Shown: piece by piece, positions 35,835-45,188 of the stretch
Layout of the letters: the number at the start of each line of letters is the position of its first letter
Position numbering within the stretch: the first letter of the stretch is position 1
Origin: Ancylobacter sp. WKF20
Lineage (GTDB): Bacteria > Pseudomonadota > Alphaproteobacteria > Rhizobiales > Xanthobacteraceae
Assembly (NCBI RefSeq): GCF_029760895.1
Contig: NZ_CP121679.1
Span: forward strand, 4,566,238 to 4,630,237
DNA: 64,000 bases
Direction: 5' to 3'
Program-made: the position numbers and the translations under genes
The notes under the pieces: generated by a model
What the model was told of the DNA's origin: nothing
Seen by the model: the letters and a program-made list of their open reading frames with translations, nothing else
Database searches by the model: none

Positions 35835-38384
35835 ATGAGCCACACCCAGAAGGATCACGCCCACCATGCGGACGGCTCGTCGCGCGGCGAGGCCGGCGGG
35901 TGCTGCGGTGGCAAGGAGCCGCACGATTCCGCGAACCCGCCGCACGCCGCCCATGATCATCCCGGCGCGGGCGACGACCATTCGCAGCATTCCGCATGCT
36001 GCGGCGGGAAGGGGCATGATTCCGGCGCGCACGCTTCCCACGATCACGCTTCCCACGATCACGCCTCTCATGACCACGCCGCCTGTGGCCACGCCCATAT
36101 GGCGAAGGACCCGGTCTGCGGCATGGATGTCGACCCGCACACGGCGCAGCACCGGGCCGAGCATGGCGGGCGCACCTATTATTTCTGCTGCAATGGCTGC
36201 CGCACCAAATTCGTCGCCGACCCCGGCAAATATCTGGAAGGACGCGCGGATGCGGAGCCGGTGCCGGAGGGCACGGAATTCACCTGCCCGATGCACCCGG
36301 AGATCGTGCAGGTCGGGCCGGGCACCTGCCCGATCTGCGGCATGGCGCTGGAGCCGATGCTGGTCAGCCTCGATGACGGGCCGAACCATGAACTGATCGA
36401 CATGACCCGGCGGTTCTGGATCGGCCTCGCGCTGACCCTGCCGGTGTTCGCGCTGGAAATGGGCGCGCATCTCGTACCCGCGCTGCATCACCTCGTGCCG
36501 CCGGCCATCTCCGCCTGGGTCCAGCTCGCGCTGGCGACGCCCGTTGTGCTGTGGGCCGGGGCGCCGTTCTTCGTGCGCGGCTGGCAGTCGGTGGTGACGC
36601 GCCATCTCAACATGTTCACGCTGATCGCCATCGGCACCGGCGTTGCCTATGGCTACAGCCTCATGGCCGTGTTCGCGCCCGGCCTGTTCCCGGCGACCTT
36701 CCGTGGGCCGGACGGGACGGTCGCGGTCTATTTCGAGGCGGCGGCGGTCATTACCGTGCTGGTGCTGCTCGGCCAGGTGCTGGAGCTGCAGGCGCGCGAA
36801 CAGACCTCGGGGGCGCTGAAGGCCCTGCTCGACCTCGCGCCGAAGACCGCCCGCCGCCTCAATGCTGATGGCAGCGAGGCGGAAGTGCCGCTCGCGGACA
36901 TTCTGGTGGGCGACCATCTGCGCGTGCGGCCGGGCGAGAAGGTGCCGGTGGACGGGCGGGTGATTGAGGGCCGCTCGGCGGTGGAGGAGGCGCTGGTCAC
37001 CGGCGAATCCATGCCGGTCACCAAGGCGGAAGGCGACGCCGTGATCGGCGGCACGCTCAACCGCTCGGGTGGGCTCGTCATCGTCGCGGAGAAGGTGGGG
37101 CGCGACACCATGCTCGCGCGCATCGTGCAGATGGTGGCGGAAGCGCAGCGCTCGCGCGCACCGATCCAGCGCCTTGCTGATCGCGTCGCCGGCTGGTTCG
37201 TGCCGCTGGTGGTCGCCTGCGCGCTGCTTGCCTTCGCCGCCTGGGCCACCTTTGGGCCGGAGCCGCGATTCTCCCATGCGTTGCTGGCGGCGGTGGCGGT
37301 GCTGATCATCGCCTGTCCCTGCGCACTGGGCCTCGCCACGCCGATGTCGATCATGGTCGGCATGGGGCGCGGCGCGCAGATGGGCGTGCTCATCAAGAAT
37401 GCCGAGGCGCTGGAGCGGCTGGAGCGGGTGGATACGTTGGTGGTCGACAAAACCGGCACGCTGACCGAGGGCGCGCCCTCGCTGACGCAGATCATTACCG
37501 CTGAAGGTTACGCGGAGGACGAGGTGCTCGCCCTCGCTGCCGCCGTGGAGCGCCCCTCCGAGCACCCGCTAGCCCGCGCCGTGGTGGCGGCGGCCGAGGC
37601 GCGCGGGCTGGAGATCGCCAAGGTACGCGGCTTTGACAGCCCCATCGGCAAGGGCGCCTATGGGCTGGTGGCGGGCAAGCGCGTCGTGCTCGGCAGCGCG
37701 GAGTTTCTCAACGAACTGGGCATCGACCCGGTCCCGCTCACCGTCCAAGCCGACGAACTGCGCCGCGAGGGGGCGAGCGCCATTCTCATGGCGATCAACG
37801 GCAAGCTGGCGGCGGCCCTCGCCATCGCCGACCCGATCAAGGCGACGACCCCGCAGGCCTTGAGCGACCTCGCGGCGGAAGGCATCCGCGTGGTCATGCT
37901 CACCGGCGACAACCGCACGACGGCGGAAGCGGTCGCGCGCCGGCTCGGCATCACCGAGATCGAGGCCGAGGTGGCGCCCGACCAGAAGGCGGCGGTGGTG
38001 GCGCGGCTCAAGGCCGAGGGACGTGTCGTCGCCATGGCCGGCGACGGGGTGAATGACGCGCCCGCGCTCGCCGGGGCCGATGTTGGCATCGCCATGGGCT
38101 CGGGCACGGATGTCGCGATTGAAAGCGCGGGCGTCACGCTGCTGCGTGGCGACCTCGGCGCCATCGTCCGCGCGCGCCGGCTGTCGCAGGCGACGATGCG
38201 CAACATAAGGCAAAACCTGTTCTTCGCCTTCGCTTACAACGCGGCGGGCGTGCCGATCGCGGCGGGCGTGCTGTACCCGATCTTCGGCCTGCTGCTCTCG
38301 CCCATGGTGGCGGCGCTCGCCATGTCGCTCTCCTCGGTCAGCGTCATCGCCAACGCGCTGCGGCTACGGGCAGTGCGGCTGTAG
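35835..38384 (+). CDS. copA: copper-exporting P1B-type ATPase
   Basis: 849 aa. The N-terminus is unusual: His-rich residues 30-90, two CCGGK motifs (23-27, 55-59), three repeats of SHDHA, then a YHS domain (DPVCGMDVD at 92-100; FCCNGC at 117-122) and a CPMHP...CPICGM domain (151-170). There is no CxxC HMA domain. The membrane core follows with CPC at about 495, the phosphorylated DKTGT near 537 and [20 protein letters not shown]. It pumps Cu(I) out. It is under CsoR, with GGAGG before the ATG. Confidence 0.95.
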   Translation: MSHTQKDHAHHADGSSRGEAGGCCGGKEPHDSANPPHAAHDHPGAGDDHSQHSACCGGKGHDSGAHASHDHASHDHASHDHAACGHAHMAKDPVCGMDVDPHTAQHRAEHGGRTYYFCCNGCRTKFVADPGKYLEGRADAEPVPEGTEFTCPMHPEIVQVGPGTCPICGMALEPMLVSLDDGPNHELIDMTRRFWIGLALTLPVFALEMGAHLVPALHHLVPPAISAWVQLALATPVVLWAGAPFFVRGWQSVVTRHLNMFTLIAIGTGVAYGYSLMAVFAPGLFPATFRGPDGTVAVYFEAAAVITVLVLLGQVLELQAREQTSGALKALLDLAPKTARRLNADGSEAEVPLADILVGDHLRVRPGEKVPVDGRVIEGRSAVEEALVTGESMPVTKAEGDAVIGGTLNRSGGLVIVAEKVGRDTMLARIVQMVAEAQRSRAPIQRLADRVAGWFVPLVVACALLAFAAWATFGPEPRFSHALLAAVAVLIIACPCALGLATPMSIMVGMGRGAQMGVLIKNAEALERLERVDTLVVDKTGTLTEGAPSLTQIITAEGYAEDEVLALAAAVERPSEHPLARAVVAAAEARGLEIAKVRGFDSPIGKGAYGLVAGKRVVLGSAEFLNELGIDPVPLTVQADELRREGASAILMAINGKLAAALAIADPIKATTPQALSDLAAEGIRVVMLTGDNRTTAEAVARRLGITEIEAEVAPDQKAAVVARLKAEGRVVAMAGDGVNDAPALAGADVGIAMGSGTDVAIESAGVTLLRGDLGAIVRARRLSQATMRNIRQNLFFAFAYNAAGVPIAAGVLYPIFGLLLSPMVAALAMSLSSVSVIANALRLRAVRL

Positions 38385-38409
38385 GGGCAAGTTGTAGAAG
38401 CGCCCGCGT

Positions 38410-38570
38410 CGCGGGCGGCGTCTTTCGCTCGATCCCGGATCGCCTTCCGCTGACGCTCCGGGCGTCCGTGAAGGGTGGGACAATGTCCGGCGCTCCTTCC
38501 GTTCCCCGGACGAGGTGCGCGCAGCGCACCGATGATCCGGGGCCCAGGGGAGAATCTTTGACCGAAACTC
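38410..38570. repeat. intergenic repeat-like GC palindromes after copA
   Basis: The 332 bp between copA and dadA holds ccggatcgcc...ccggg and ccccggacg...ccggggccc palindromic pieces related to repeat families C/D. No open frame looks like a gene. The two terminators noted below fill the rest. Confidence 0.5.
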
Positions 38571-38589
38571 CTGGCTCCCTGCCCCACAA

Positions 38590-38627
38590 GAAAAACCCCG
38601 CCCCCGGGATGTGCACCGGAGGCGGGG
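38590..38627 (-). terminator. intrinsic terminator of dadA
   Basis: On the minus strand CCCCGCCTCCGG pairs with CCGGGGGCGGGG (12 bp, one T-G wobble; 8-nt loop), followed directly by TTTTT. It is placed 90 bp after the dadA stop. Confidence 0.9.
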
Positions 38628-38629
38628 CG

Positions 38630-38658
38630 GGAGCCGGAAGGGAAGCGGCTCCTATTTT
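38630..38658 (+). terminator. possible terminator for copA
   Basis: GGAGCCG (38630-38636) pairs with CGGCTCC (38646-38652), followed by TATTTT. It is 245 bp after the copA stop, so the link to copA is uncertain. Confidence 0.5.
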
Positions 38659-38716
38659 CCCGGACGGGTGGAGGGCCCGGGGCGGGGTCTCGTAAGGGCG
38701 CCTTACGCGGCGGCGA

Positions 38717-40012
38717 TCACTCGGCCGCCATACGCAGCAGCGGCGCGGGGGCCTCGACCGGCAGCGCGTCGGCCACCTTGGCGGCGATGATCTCGGCGGT
38801 GGCGCAGGAGAGCGTCCAGCCGAGATGGCCATGGCCGGTGTTGTAGAACACGCCGGGCTTCGCGCCGGCGGCGACGCGCGGCATCATGTCCGGCATCATC
38901 GGGCGCAGGCCGGCCCAGGGCACGACCTTCTCGGTCGAGACGCCCGGAAACAGCTTGCGCACCCAGTCGGTGAGCGGGCGGATGCGGTCCGCGCGGATGT
39001 CGCGGTTCTCGCCGTTGAACTCGGCGGTGCCAGCGACGCGGAAGCGGTCCTTGCCGAGGCGCGAGGTGACGATCTTGGTCTTGTCGTCCAGGAGGCTCAC
39101 CCAGGGGGCGGACTTCTGGCTGCGCTCGTCGTCGAGATTGACCGTGATCGAGTAGCCCTTCACGGGGTAGATGTTCACCCGGTCGCCAAGGCCGGCGGCG
39201 ATGGCGCGCGAGCCGATGCCGGCGCAGACCACGACCGCATCGAAGCCCAGCACTTCGCGGCGCGGGGCGGCGTCTTCCGCGTCCGGGGCGAGGGTGAGGG
39301 TGATGTCGACGCCCGTGCCGTCCCGGCCCTTGCCGGTGTGGACGACGCTCTCGACCGACGCCTCATTGACGAAGCGCACGCCGCGGGCGCGGCAGACTTC
39401 CGCCAGGCCGAAGGTGAATTTGTGGATGTCGCCGGTGGAATCGGACTCGGTGTAGAAGCCGCCATAGAACTGGCCGTGCAGCGTCGGCTCGATGGCGCGG
39501 ATCTCGGAAGGCGTCACCTCGCGGCGCTCAAGCCCGCCCTTGGCGTAGAGGCCGGAGACCATGCGGGCATGATCCTGGGCTTCCTTGTCGCGGTAGATGT
39601 GCAGGATGCCGCGCTTCTCAAGATTGAAGTCGATGCCCTCGCGCGCGGCGATGTCGAACATGAACTGCCGAGCCTGGATGGCGAGGCGCGTGGTCTCGAC
39701 CGTGTTGGCGGTGTAGTTCGGGATGTTGGCGAGGAACTCGGCCATCCAGCTATATTTGTGCCAGGAGGGCTTGGGGTTCATCAGCAGCGGGGCGTCGGGC
39801 GTGAACATCCACTTGATGCCCTTGAGCACCGTGGACCACGAGTTCCATACCTCGGCATTGGAGGCGGAGAGCTGCCCGCCATTGGCGAAAGAGGTTTCCA
39901 TCGCCGCATAACGCTGGCGATCAATGACGGTGACGTCATAGCCCTTTTCATTCAGGGCGTAAGCGGTGGTGATGCCGGTGATACCGGCGCCGACAACGGC
40001 AATCTGGCGCAT
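38717..40012 (-). CDS. dadA: D-amino-acid dehydrogenase (DadA-type, glycine-riboswitch controlled)
   Basis: 431 aa membrane-associated FAD enzyme of the DAO fold. The FAD motif GAGITG is at 8-13. It has DRQRYAAMETSFANGGQLSASN, NAEVWNSW and the C-terminal PWAGLRPMMPDMMPR, GVFYNTGHGHLGWTLSC, typical of DadA. It oxidises D-amino acids to keto acids and passes electrons to the respiratory chain. The gene is preceded by a tandem glycine riboswitch, so the physiological substrate may be glycine or it may respond to glycine. ATG 40012. Confidence 0.9.
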   Translation of the reverse strand: MRQIAVVGAGITGITTAYALNEKGYDVTVIDRQRYAAMETSFANGGQLSASNAEVWNSWSTVLKGIKWMFTPDAPLLMNPKPSWHKYSWMAEFLANIPNYTANTVETTRLAIQARQFMFDIAAREGIDFNLEKRGILHIYRDKEAQDHARMVSGLYAKGGLERREVTPSEIRAIEPTLHGQFYGGFYTESDSTGDIHKFTFGLAEVCRARGVRFVNEASVESVVHTGKGRDGTGVDITLTLAPDAEDAAPRREVLGFDAVVVCAGIGSRAIAAGLGDRVNIYPVKGYSITVNLDDERSQKSAPWVSLLDDKTKIVTSRLGKDRFRVAGTAEFNGENRDIRADRIRPLTDWVRKLFPGVSTEKVVPWAGLRPMMPDMMPRVAAGAKPGVFYNTGHGHLGWTLSCATAEIIAAKVADALPVEAPAPLLRMAAE

Positions 40013-40077
40013 GGGAGGCTCCCGCGCTTGAGGACGACATGACCGGGCGCGCGACAAAGCGCTAAACCGGCCGGCTG

Positions 40078-40297
40078 TCCCCAATCTGTCGCGGTACCTG
40101 AGAGCTCGCCCCGTGATGGCCTGGCTCGCGCCATGCCGCCTCGGGCTTCCCCTTCGGTGGACGTCCAGCAGCCTGTCGGCGCCGACGCCTCTCTCCAGAT
40201 GTCCTGACTATGCGGTCCCTGGTGCCTGAGAGTTTCCTGGGGGGTTGCTCCGTCGGCGCCGACACATGTCCGGGAGGACTGTCGGTCTCTCCCGCAT
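40078..40297 (-). ncRNA. tandem glycine riboswitch upstream of dadA
   Basis: Read on the minus strand, aptamer 1 (about 40297-40203) begins GGGAGAGACC and has GGCGCCGACGGAGCAAC and AACTCTCAGGCACCAGGGAC. Aptamer 2 (about 40200-40078) begins CTGGAGAGAGGCG and has CCACCGAAGGGGAAGCC and GAGCTCTCAGGTACCGCGAC. Both match the gcvT glycine-riboswitch pattern (GGAGAG, GCCGAAGG-GCAA-like, CTCAGG-ACC). The linker is only a few nucleotides. Aptamer 2 has a long extra P3-type arm. The expression platform would lie in the 65 nt before dadA. Confidence 0.9.
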
Positions 40298-40583
40298 AAT
40301 CATTATCAGACGGCTATATGCATCGCACAAAAGCATGCCTCATTCAAGGGCAGGCAAGCGCCCTCGCGCCGTGTTGAGGCTGCGACCTTGGGAGGGGGAG
40401 GCGCGCGCGGGAGGCTGTAGGCAGTTTGCCGAAGAGTCTCCCCTGGGTCCCGGATCGGCGCTGCAGTACCTGCAGCTTGTCCGGGAAACGCGGCCTGCCA
40501 TCCGTGTCCCGGACCAGCGGAGGCGAAGCCGGAGCGCCGAGCCGGGACCCAGCGCAAAAGCCCTTCAGCCCAATCGCCCTCCC
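40298..40583. repeat. dadA promoter region and family D repeat copy 2
   Basis: This part of the 571-bp gap between dadA and nadC has an AT-rich stretch (40298-40345) that probably holds the riboswitch/dadA promoter. At 40436-40562 are the two family D units seen at 27303-27455, here with the CTGGGTCCCGGATCGGCGC unit first and the CAGCGGAGGCGAAGCCGGAG unit second. I see no gene. Confidence 0.6.
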
Positions 40584-41441
40584 TCACGCCTCCGCCGCAT
40601 CGAGCCCCAGATCGAGGATCGGCGCGGAGTGGGTGATCCAGCCGACGGAGATGAGGTCTACGCCGCTCGCGGCGATAGGGCCGACGGTCTCGGCGGAGAC
40701 GCGGCCGGACGCCTCGGTGATCGCCCGCCCGCCGACGAGGGCGACCGCCTCGGTGAGCTGCGCAGGGTTCATATTGTCGAGCAGCACGGCATCGACGCCC
40801 TCGGCGAGCGCCTCGTGCAGCTGGGTGAGCGTGTCGACCTCCACCTCGATCTTCACCATGTGGCCGGCAAAGGCCTTGGCGGCGCGGATGGCGGGGGCGA
40901 CGCCGCCGGCGACGGCGATGTGGTTGTCCTTGATCAGCACCGCATCATCGAGGCCGAAGCGGTGGTTGGAGCCGCCCCCCGCCTTCACCGCGTGCTTTTC
41001 CAGCGCGCGCAGGCCGGGCGTCGTCTTGCGGGTGCAGACGATCTGCGCCTTGCCGTTTGCGCGGGCGATGGCGACGAGCCCCGCCGTCGCGGTGGCGATG
41101 CCGGACATGCGGCAGGCAATATTGAGCGCCACCCGCTCGGCGGTGAGGATGGCGCGCGCCGAGCCTTCCACCCGCAGCACCACGTCGCCGGGCGCCACCG
41201 CGTGGCCGTCGCCCCGCTCCACCGTGACCGTGAGCGCGGGGTCGACAAGGTTGAAGGCGATCACCGCGGCGTCGATGCCGGCGAGCACGCCGTTCTGCCG
41301 CGCCGCCATCACCGCGGTGAAGCGGGCTTCGGTGGGGATCACCGCCTCGCTGGTAATGTCCCCGGCGCGGCCGAGATCTTCCAGGAGCGCGGCGCGCACG
41401 ACGGGTTCGACCAGCAGGCGGGGGAGGGGAGAAAGAGGCAT
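40584..41441 (-). CDS. nadC: nicotinate-nucleotide pyrophosphorylase (carboxylating)
   Basis: 285 aa quinolinate phosphoribosyltransferase. It makes nicotinate mononucleotide from quinolinate and PRPP. It has LLVEPVVRAALLEDLGRAGDIT at the start, CTRKTTPGLRALEKHAVKAGGG (family motif), VLIKDNHIA and IEVEVDTL, and VLLDNM near the C-terminus. It is the last gene of nadABC. The frame runs on into the REP element; ATG 41441 gives the family length. Confidence 0.95.
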   Translation of the reverse strand: MPLSPLPRLLVEPVVRAALLEDLGRAGDITSEAVIPTEARFTAVMAARQNGVLAGIDAAVIAFNLVDPALTVTVERGDGHAVAPGDVVLRVEGSARAILTAERVALNIACRMSGIATATAGLVAIARANGKAQIVCTRKTTPGLRALEKHAVKAGGGSNHRFGLDDAVLIKDNHIAVAGGVAPAIRAAKAFAGHMVKIEVEVDTLTQLHEALAEGVDAVLLDNMNPAQLTEAVALVGGRAITEASGRVSAETVGPIAASGVDLISVGWITHSAPILDLGLDAAEA

Positions 41442-41462
41442 AGGATCACTCACAGTCGCTGG

Positions 41463-41551
41463 CGTCATGGCCGGGCTTGGCCCGGCCATCCACGCCTTCC
41501 TGTCGGCGCGGGTGGGAAATCATGGATGCCCGGGCCAAGCCCGGGCATGAC
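41463..41551. repeat. REP-type double hairpin, family A copy 7
   Basis: ATGGCCGGG-CTTGG-CCCGGCCAT and ATGCCCGGG-CCAAG-CCCGGGCAT bounded by CGTCAT and ATGAC. It lies inside the nad operon between nadB and nadC. Confidence 0.85.
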
Positions 41552-41560
41552 AAAGAAGGC

Positions 41561-43063
41561 TCACGCCACCCGCCGCACCTCGGCGTGGCGGAGGTCGTCG
41601 AGGCGGGTCTCCGAATGGCGGGCCACCGCGGCCGGGCTGGCATGGTCAGCACGGTAATGGCCGCCCCGGCTTTCCACCCGGCGCAGCGCCGCTTCCGCGA
41701 CCATGAGCGCGACGAGGGAGAGATCGTCGCCGTCGCGATCGGCCAGGGTGCCGAGGCGGGCGGCGGCTTCCTCCAGCCCGGCGGCCTCGCGGACCACGCC
41801 GACCTTCAGGTCCATCAACGCACGGATCTCGGCGCGGGCCGGAGAGAGCGGGCGCGCCGGCGCAGGCGGGGCGATGCGGCCGATGGTGGCGGCCTTACTC
41901 ACGATGTCGTCGGCGATCCAGCCGGCATAGGCGAGGGCTTCCAGGAGCGAGTTGCTGGCGAGCCGGTTGGCGCCGTGCAGGCCGGTGGAGGCCACCTCGC
42001 CGCAAGCCCACAGGCCGGGCAGGCTGGAGCGGCCGGTCTCGTCCACGCGGATGCCGCCCATATGGTAATGCGCCGCCGGACGCACGGGGATGGGCGCCGC
42101 CGCCGGGTCGAGCCCATGGGCCCGGCACAGCGCGACCACGCCGGGAAAGCGGTGCTCGATGTCCCGCAGCCGTGCGTCCAGCACGACCTGCCGGCCGGCG
42201 GCGATCTCCGCGAAGATGGCGCGCGCCACGACATCGCGCGGGGCGAGCTCCTGGCCGGGCACGTCCAGCATGAAGCGTTCGCCGCGCGCGTTGAACAGCT
42301 TGGCGCCTTCCCCGCGCAGCGCCTCGGTGGCGAGCGGCATCGGGTCGGCGCCAACAGCCATGGCGGTCGGGTGGAACTGCACGAACTCCATGTCGCGCAG
42401 CACCGCCCCCGCGCGGGCCGCGAGGGCGAGGCCCGAGCCGGTGGCGCCGAGCGGGTTGGTGGTCGAGCCATAGAGCCCGCCGAGCCCGCCGGTCGCCAGC
42501 ACCACGGCGCGGGCCGGCAGGGCCTCGATGGCGCCGTTGCGGTCGCGCAGGGCGATGCCGGCGACGCGGCCAGTGTCGTCGCGCAGCAATTCGGCGGCGC
42601 GACGGCCCTCGATCACGGTGATGGACGGGCAGGCGCGGGCGGCGCGGGCGAGCGTTTCCAGCACCACGCGGCCGGTGCCGTCGCCTTCGGCATGGACAAT
42701 GCGGCGGCGCGAATGCGCGGCTTCCAGCCCCAGTGCGAGGCTTCCATTGGCGTTGCGGTCGAAGGGGGTGCCGATTTCGACCAGCCAGTCTATGGCGGCG
42801 GGAGCGGCGCCCGCGACGCGGCGCGCGACCAGCGGCTCGGAGAGCCCGGCGCCGGCGGCCAGTGTGTCGATGGCGTGGAAGTCCGGCCGGTCGTCGTCGC
42901 CAATGGCGGCGGCGATGCCGCCCTGCGCCCAGCCGGTGGCGGCCTCCGCGCCGAGGGGAGCGGCGGTGACCAGCGTGACGGCAAGCGGTGCGAGGCGCAG
43001 CGCGGTGGCCAGACCGGCGACGCCGGCCCCGACCACGACGATGGTGTCAGGCGAAAGGCTCAC
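41561..43063 (-). CDS. nadB: L-aspartate oxidase
   Basis: 500 aa FAD enzyme; oxidises aspartate to iminoaspartate, the first step of NAD synthesis. It has the FAD motif VVVGAGVAGLATAL, the active-site region SLAL...H and AAHYHMGGIRVDETGRS, then GLWACGEVASTGLHGANRLASNSLLEAL and a short helical C-terminal domain with LSL/VALMVAEAAL. Start: a GTG at 43063 with GGGAG upstream; the longer frame opens with a TTG. Confidence 0.95.
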   Translation of the reverse strand: MSLSPDTIVVVGAGVAGLATALRLAPLAVTLVTAAPLGAEAATGWAQGGIAAAIGDDDRPDFHAIDTLAAGAGLSEPLVARRVAGAAPAAIDWLVEIGTPFDRNANGSLALGLEAAHSRRRIVHAEGDGTGRVVLETLARAARACPSITVIEGRRAAELLRDDTGRVAGIALRDRNGAIEALPARAVVLATGGLGGLYGSTTNPLGATGSGLALAARAGAVLRDMEFVQFHPTAMAVGADPMPLATEALRGEGAKLFNARGERFMLDVPGQELAPRDVVARAIFAEIAAGRQVVLDARLRDIEHRFPGVVALCRAHGLDPAAAPIPVRPAAHYHMGGIRVDETGRSSLPGLWACGEVASTGLHGANRLASNSLLEALAYAGWIADDIVSKAATIGRIAPPAPARPLSPARAEIRALMDLKVGVVREAAGLEEAAARLGTLADRDGDDLSLVALMVAEAALRRVESRGGHYRADHASPAAVARHSETRLDDLRHAEVRRVA

Positions 43064-43123
43064 AAGCGGCACTCCCGAGCGGGGTTCGGCCAAGGGTTCA
43101 GCGCAAGGGTTCAGCGCAAAGGT

Positions 43124-44176
43124 TCAGCGGATGGCGAGCATGCGCTCCACCGCCGCGCGGGCGCGGTCGGCGACGGCGGGGTCGATCTCCACCTGCGGGC
43201 CCATCGTCTCCAGCGCGCGGCGGATGGCCGGCAGGGTGATGCGGCGCATATGCGGGCACAGATTGCAGGGGCGCACGAACTCGATATCCGGGTGGTTCAC
43301 CGCGACATTGTCGGCCATCGAGCACTCGGTGATGAGTACCACGCGGGCCGGCTTTTCGTCGCGGACATAATCGGCCATGCCGGCGGTGGAGCCGGCATAA
43401 TCGGCCTCCGCCACCACTTCCGGCGGGCATTCGGGATGGGCGAGCACGATCACGCCGGGGTGGGCGTCGCGCAGGTCGCGGATGTCCTGCGGGGTGAAGC
43501 GCTCATGCACCTCGCAATGGCCCTTCCAGGCGATCAGCTCCAGCTCGGGAACCTCCTTCTGGACGTTCTGTGCGAGATATTCGTCCGGCAGCATGAGGAT
43601 GCGGTTGACGCCCCATTCCTTCGCCACGGCGCGCACCACCTTCACGGCATTGCCGGAGGTGCAGCAATAATCGCTCTCGGCCTTCACCTCGGCGGAGGTG
43701 TTGACATAGGTGACCACCGGCACGCCCGGATAATGCTTGCGCAGCAGGCGGATATCCTCCGCCGTGATGCTCTCGGCGAGCGAGCAGCCGGCCGCCATGT
43801 CCGGCATCAGCACGGTCTTGCCGGGGTTCAGCAGCTTGGCGGTTTCCGCCATGAAGTGCACGCCGGCCATGACGATGACATCGGCGTCCACCGTCACCGC
43901 CTCGCGGGCCAGCGCCAGGCTGTCGCCGACAATGTCCGCCACCGTGTTGAAGATCTCCGGCGCCTGGTAGTTGTGGCCGAGGATGACGGCGTTCTTCTCG
44001 CGCTTCAGGCGCTCGATCGCCGCGACCTCATGGGCGATAAGCGGCCATTCGGCGGGCGTGATGTGCTTGGCCACGCGGGCATAAAGATGCGGCAGCGGCA
44101 GGCCGGAGGCCGGCTCGCCGGTGAAGGCGGCGGCGCTGAAATCGGTGTCGGCGCGGGCGGCGGTTATGTCCAGCAT
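43124..44176 (-). CDS. nadA: quinolinate synthase A ([4Fe-4S])
   Basis: 350 aa. Condenses iminoaspartate with dihydroxyacetone phosphate to quinolinate. It has the three cluster cysteine regions SDYCCTSGNAV, AHPECPPEV and PCNLCPHM, plus AVILGHNYQAPEI and VTYVNTSAEVKAE. It is first in nadA-nadB-nadC, and AAGGGGGA precedes ATG 44176. Upstream boxes suggest NAD-responsive control. Confidence 0.95.
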   Translation of the reverse strand: MLDITAARADTDFSAAAFTGEPASGLPLPHLYARVAKHITPAEWPLIAHEVAAIERLKREKNAVILGHNYQAPEIFNTVADIVGDSLALAREAVTVDADVIVMAGVHFMAETAKLLNPGKTVLMPDMAAGCSLAESITAEDIRLLRKHYPGVPVVTYVNTSAEVKAESDYCCTSGNAVKVVRAVAKEWGVNRILMLPDEYLAQNVQKEVPELELIAWKGHCEVHERFTPQDIRDLRDAHPGVIVLAHPECPPEVVAEADYAGSTAGMADYVRDEKPARVVLITECSMADNVAVNHPDIEFVRPCNLCPHMRRITLPAIRRALETMGPQVEIDPAVADRARAAVERMLAIR

Positions 44177-44186
44177 CGCGTCCCCC

Positions 44187-44207
44187 TTATGCTCGGTATG
44201 AGTATAA
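44187..44207 (-). promoter_or_regulatory. nad operon operator box 1
   Basis: TTATGCTC-GGTAT-GAGTATAA, an 8-5-8 inverted repeat with one mismatch, immediately upstream of the nadA ribosome-binding site. It is probably a site for an NAD-synthesis repressor such as NadQ, which is not in the window. Confidence 0.65.
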
Positions 44208-44248
44208 CTCGGGCCAAAGAAGACCGGGCTCACGCCCGGCACATGAGC

Positions 44249-44269
44249 TTATGCTAGGACTGAGCATAA
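44249..44269 (-). promoter_or_regulatory. nad operon operator box 2
   Basis: TTATGCTA-GGACT-GAGCATAA with the same 8-5-8 design, 41 bp from box 1. A second site of equal architecture supports cooperative repression of the nad operon. Confidence 0.65.
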
Positions 44270-44372
44270 GTCGCTGTCAACTGCCTGTCACAAAGCTCGT
44301 CCGGTGGCCGGGAACCGGCGCCCGCCCCACCGCGTTGCGACGGGGCGACCTCGCGTCGAAAGGGCCGGCTTC

Positions 44373-45182
44373 ATGGCGCAGCACAGTTTCTGGAAGGGCT
44401 ATCTGAAACTGTCCCTCGTCACCTGCCCGGTGACGATGATGACGGCGACCTCCGAGTCCGAAAAGGTGCGTTTTCATACGCTTAACCGTGCCACCGGCAA
44501 CCGGGTCGAGGGCATCTATGTCGATGACGAGACCGGCCGCGCGGTGGATGAGGACGATCAGGCGCGCGGCTATGAGCGCGGGCCGGGCGAGTTCGTCCTG
44601 CTGGAGGACGAGGATCTTGCGGCGGTGGCGCTGGAGAGCACGCGCACCATCGACATCGAGATGTTTGTGCCGGCCGACAGCGTGCAATGGCTCTGGTACG
44701 ACACGCCGCATTTCCTTACGCCCAACGATCCCGTCGGTGAGGAGGCCTTCGCCGTTATCCGCGAGGCGATGGCGGCAACGGGCACGGTGGGTATCGCCCG
44801 CCTTGTGCTCTACCGGCGCGAGCGTCCGGTGATGCTGGAACCGCGCGGGCGCGGCATCGTGCTGTGGACCCTGCGTTATGCCGACGAGGTGCGCCCGCCC
44901 GAAGGCTATTTCGACGACATCGACGCCCGGCCCGAGGCGCCGCTGGTCGATCTCGTCGCCAAACTCATCGACAAGCGCACGCGGAAATGGGAGCCGAGCC
45001 TCGTCCATGATCCGCTGCAGGACAATCTCAAGGCGCTGATCGCGTCGAAGAAAAAGAACCGCCGTCGCTCGGCCCCGCGCAAGGGTAAGGAGGAGCCGGA
45101 GGCGCCGACCAACGTCGTCAACATCATGGACGCGTTGAAGAAAAGCCTCGCCAGCGAGAAGGGCGCCCGCCCCCGCAAATAG
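44373..45182 (+). CDS. ku: Ku protein 1 (non-homologous end joining)
   Basis: 269 aa bacterial Ku. The core is HSFWKGYLKLSLVTCPVTMM, IDVDDETGR-like IYVDDETGRAV and DLVAKLIDKRTRKWEP, with ELEV-type middle. It forms a homodimeric ring on DNA ends and recruits LigD. A basic C-terminal tail (KKKNRRRSAPRKGKEE...) binds DNA. It is divergent from nadA and convergent with the mgtC-ligD-ku2 operon. Sequence differs clearly from the second Ku, so the two may form separate or mixed complexes. Confidence 0.93.
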   Translation: MAQHSFWKGYLKLSLVTCPVTMMTATSESEKVRFHTLNRATGNRVEGIYVDDETGRAVDEDDQARGYERGPGEFVLLEDEDLAAVALESTRTIDIEMFVPADSVQWLWYDTPHFLTPNDPVGEEAFAVIREAMAATGTVGIARLVLYRRERPVMLEPRGRGIVLWTLRYADEVRPPEGYFDDIDARPEAPLVDLVAKLIDKRTRKWEPSLVHDPLQDNLKALIASKKKNRRRSAPRKGKEEPEAPTNVVNIMDALKKSLASEKGARPRK

Positions 45183-45188
45183 CGCGCG

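Noticed and set aside
35460..37565. 701-aa reading frame joining csoR to the antisense of copA
   Set aside because: Only the last 94 codons encode CsoR. The rest is copA antisense with no motif, and the CsoR operators interrupt it.
40013..40300. region upstream of dadA considered as repeats only
   Set aside because: Minus-strand reading gives both conserved glycine aptamer cores, so a riboswitch explains it.
41477..44257. 926-aa frame opposite nadB and nadA
   Set aside because: Antisense shadow of two strongly supported genes. It also starts inside a REP hairpin and lacks any domain.
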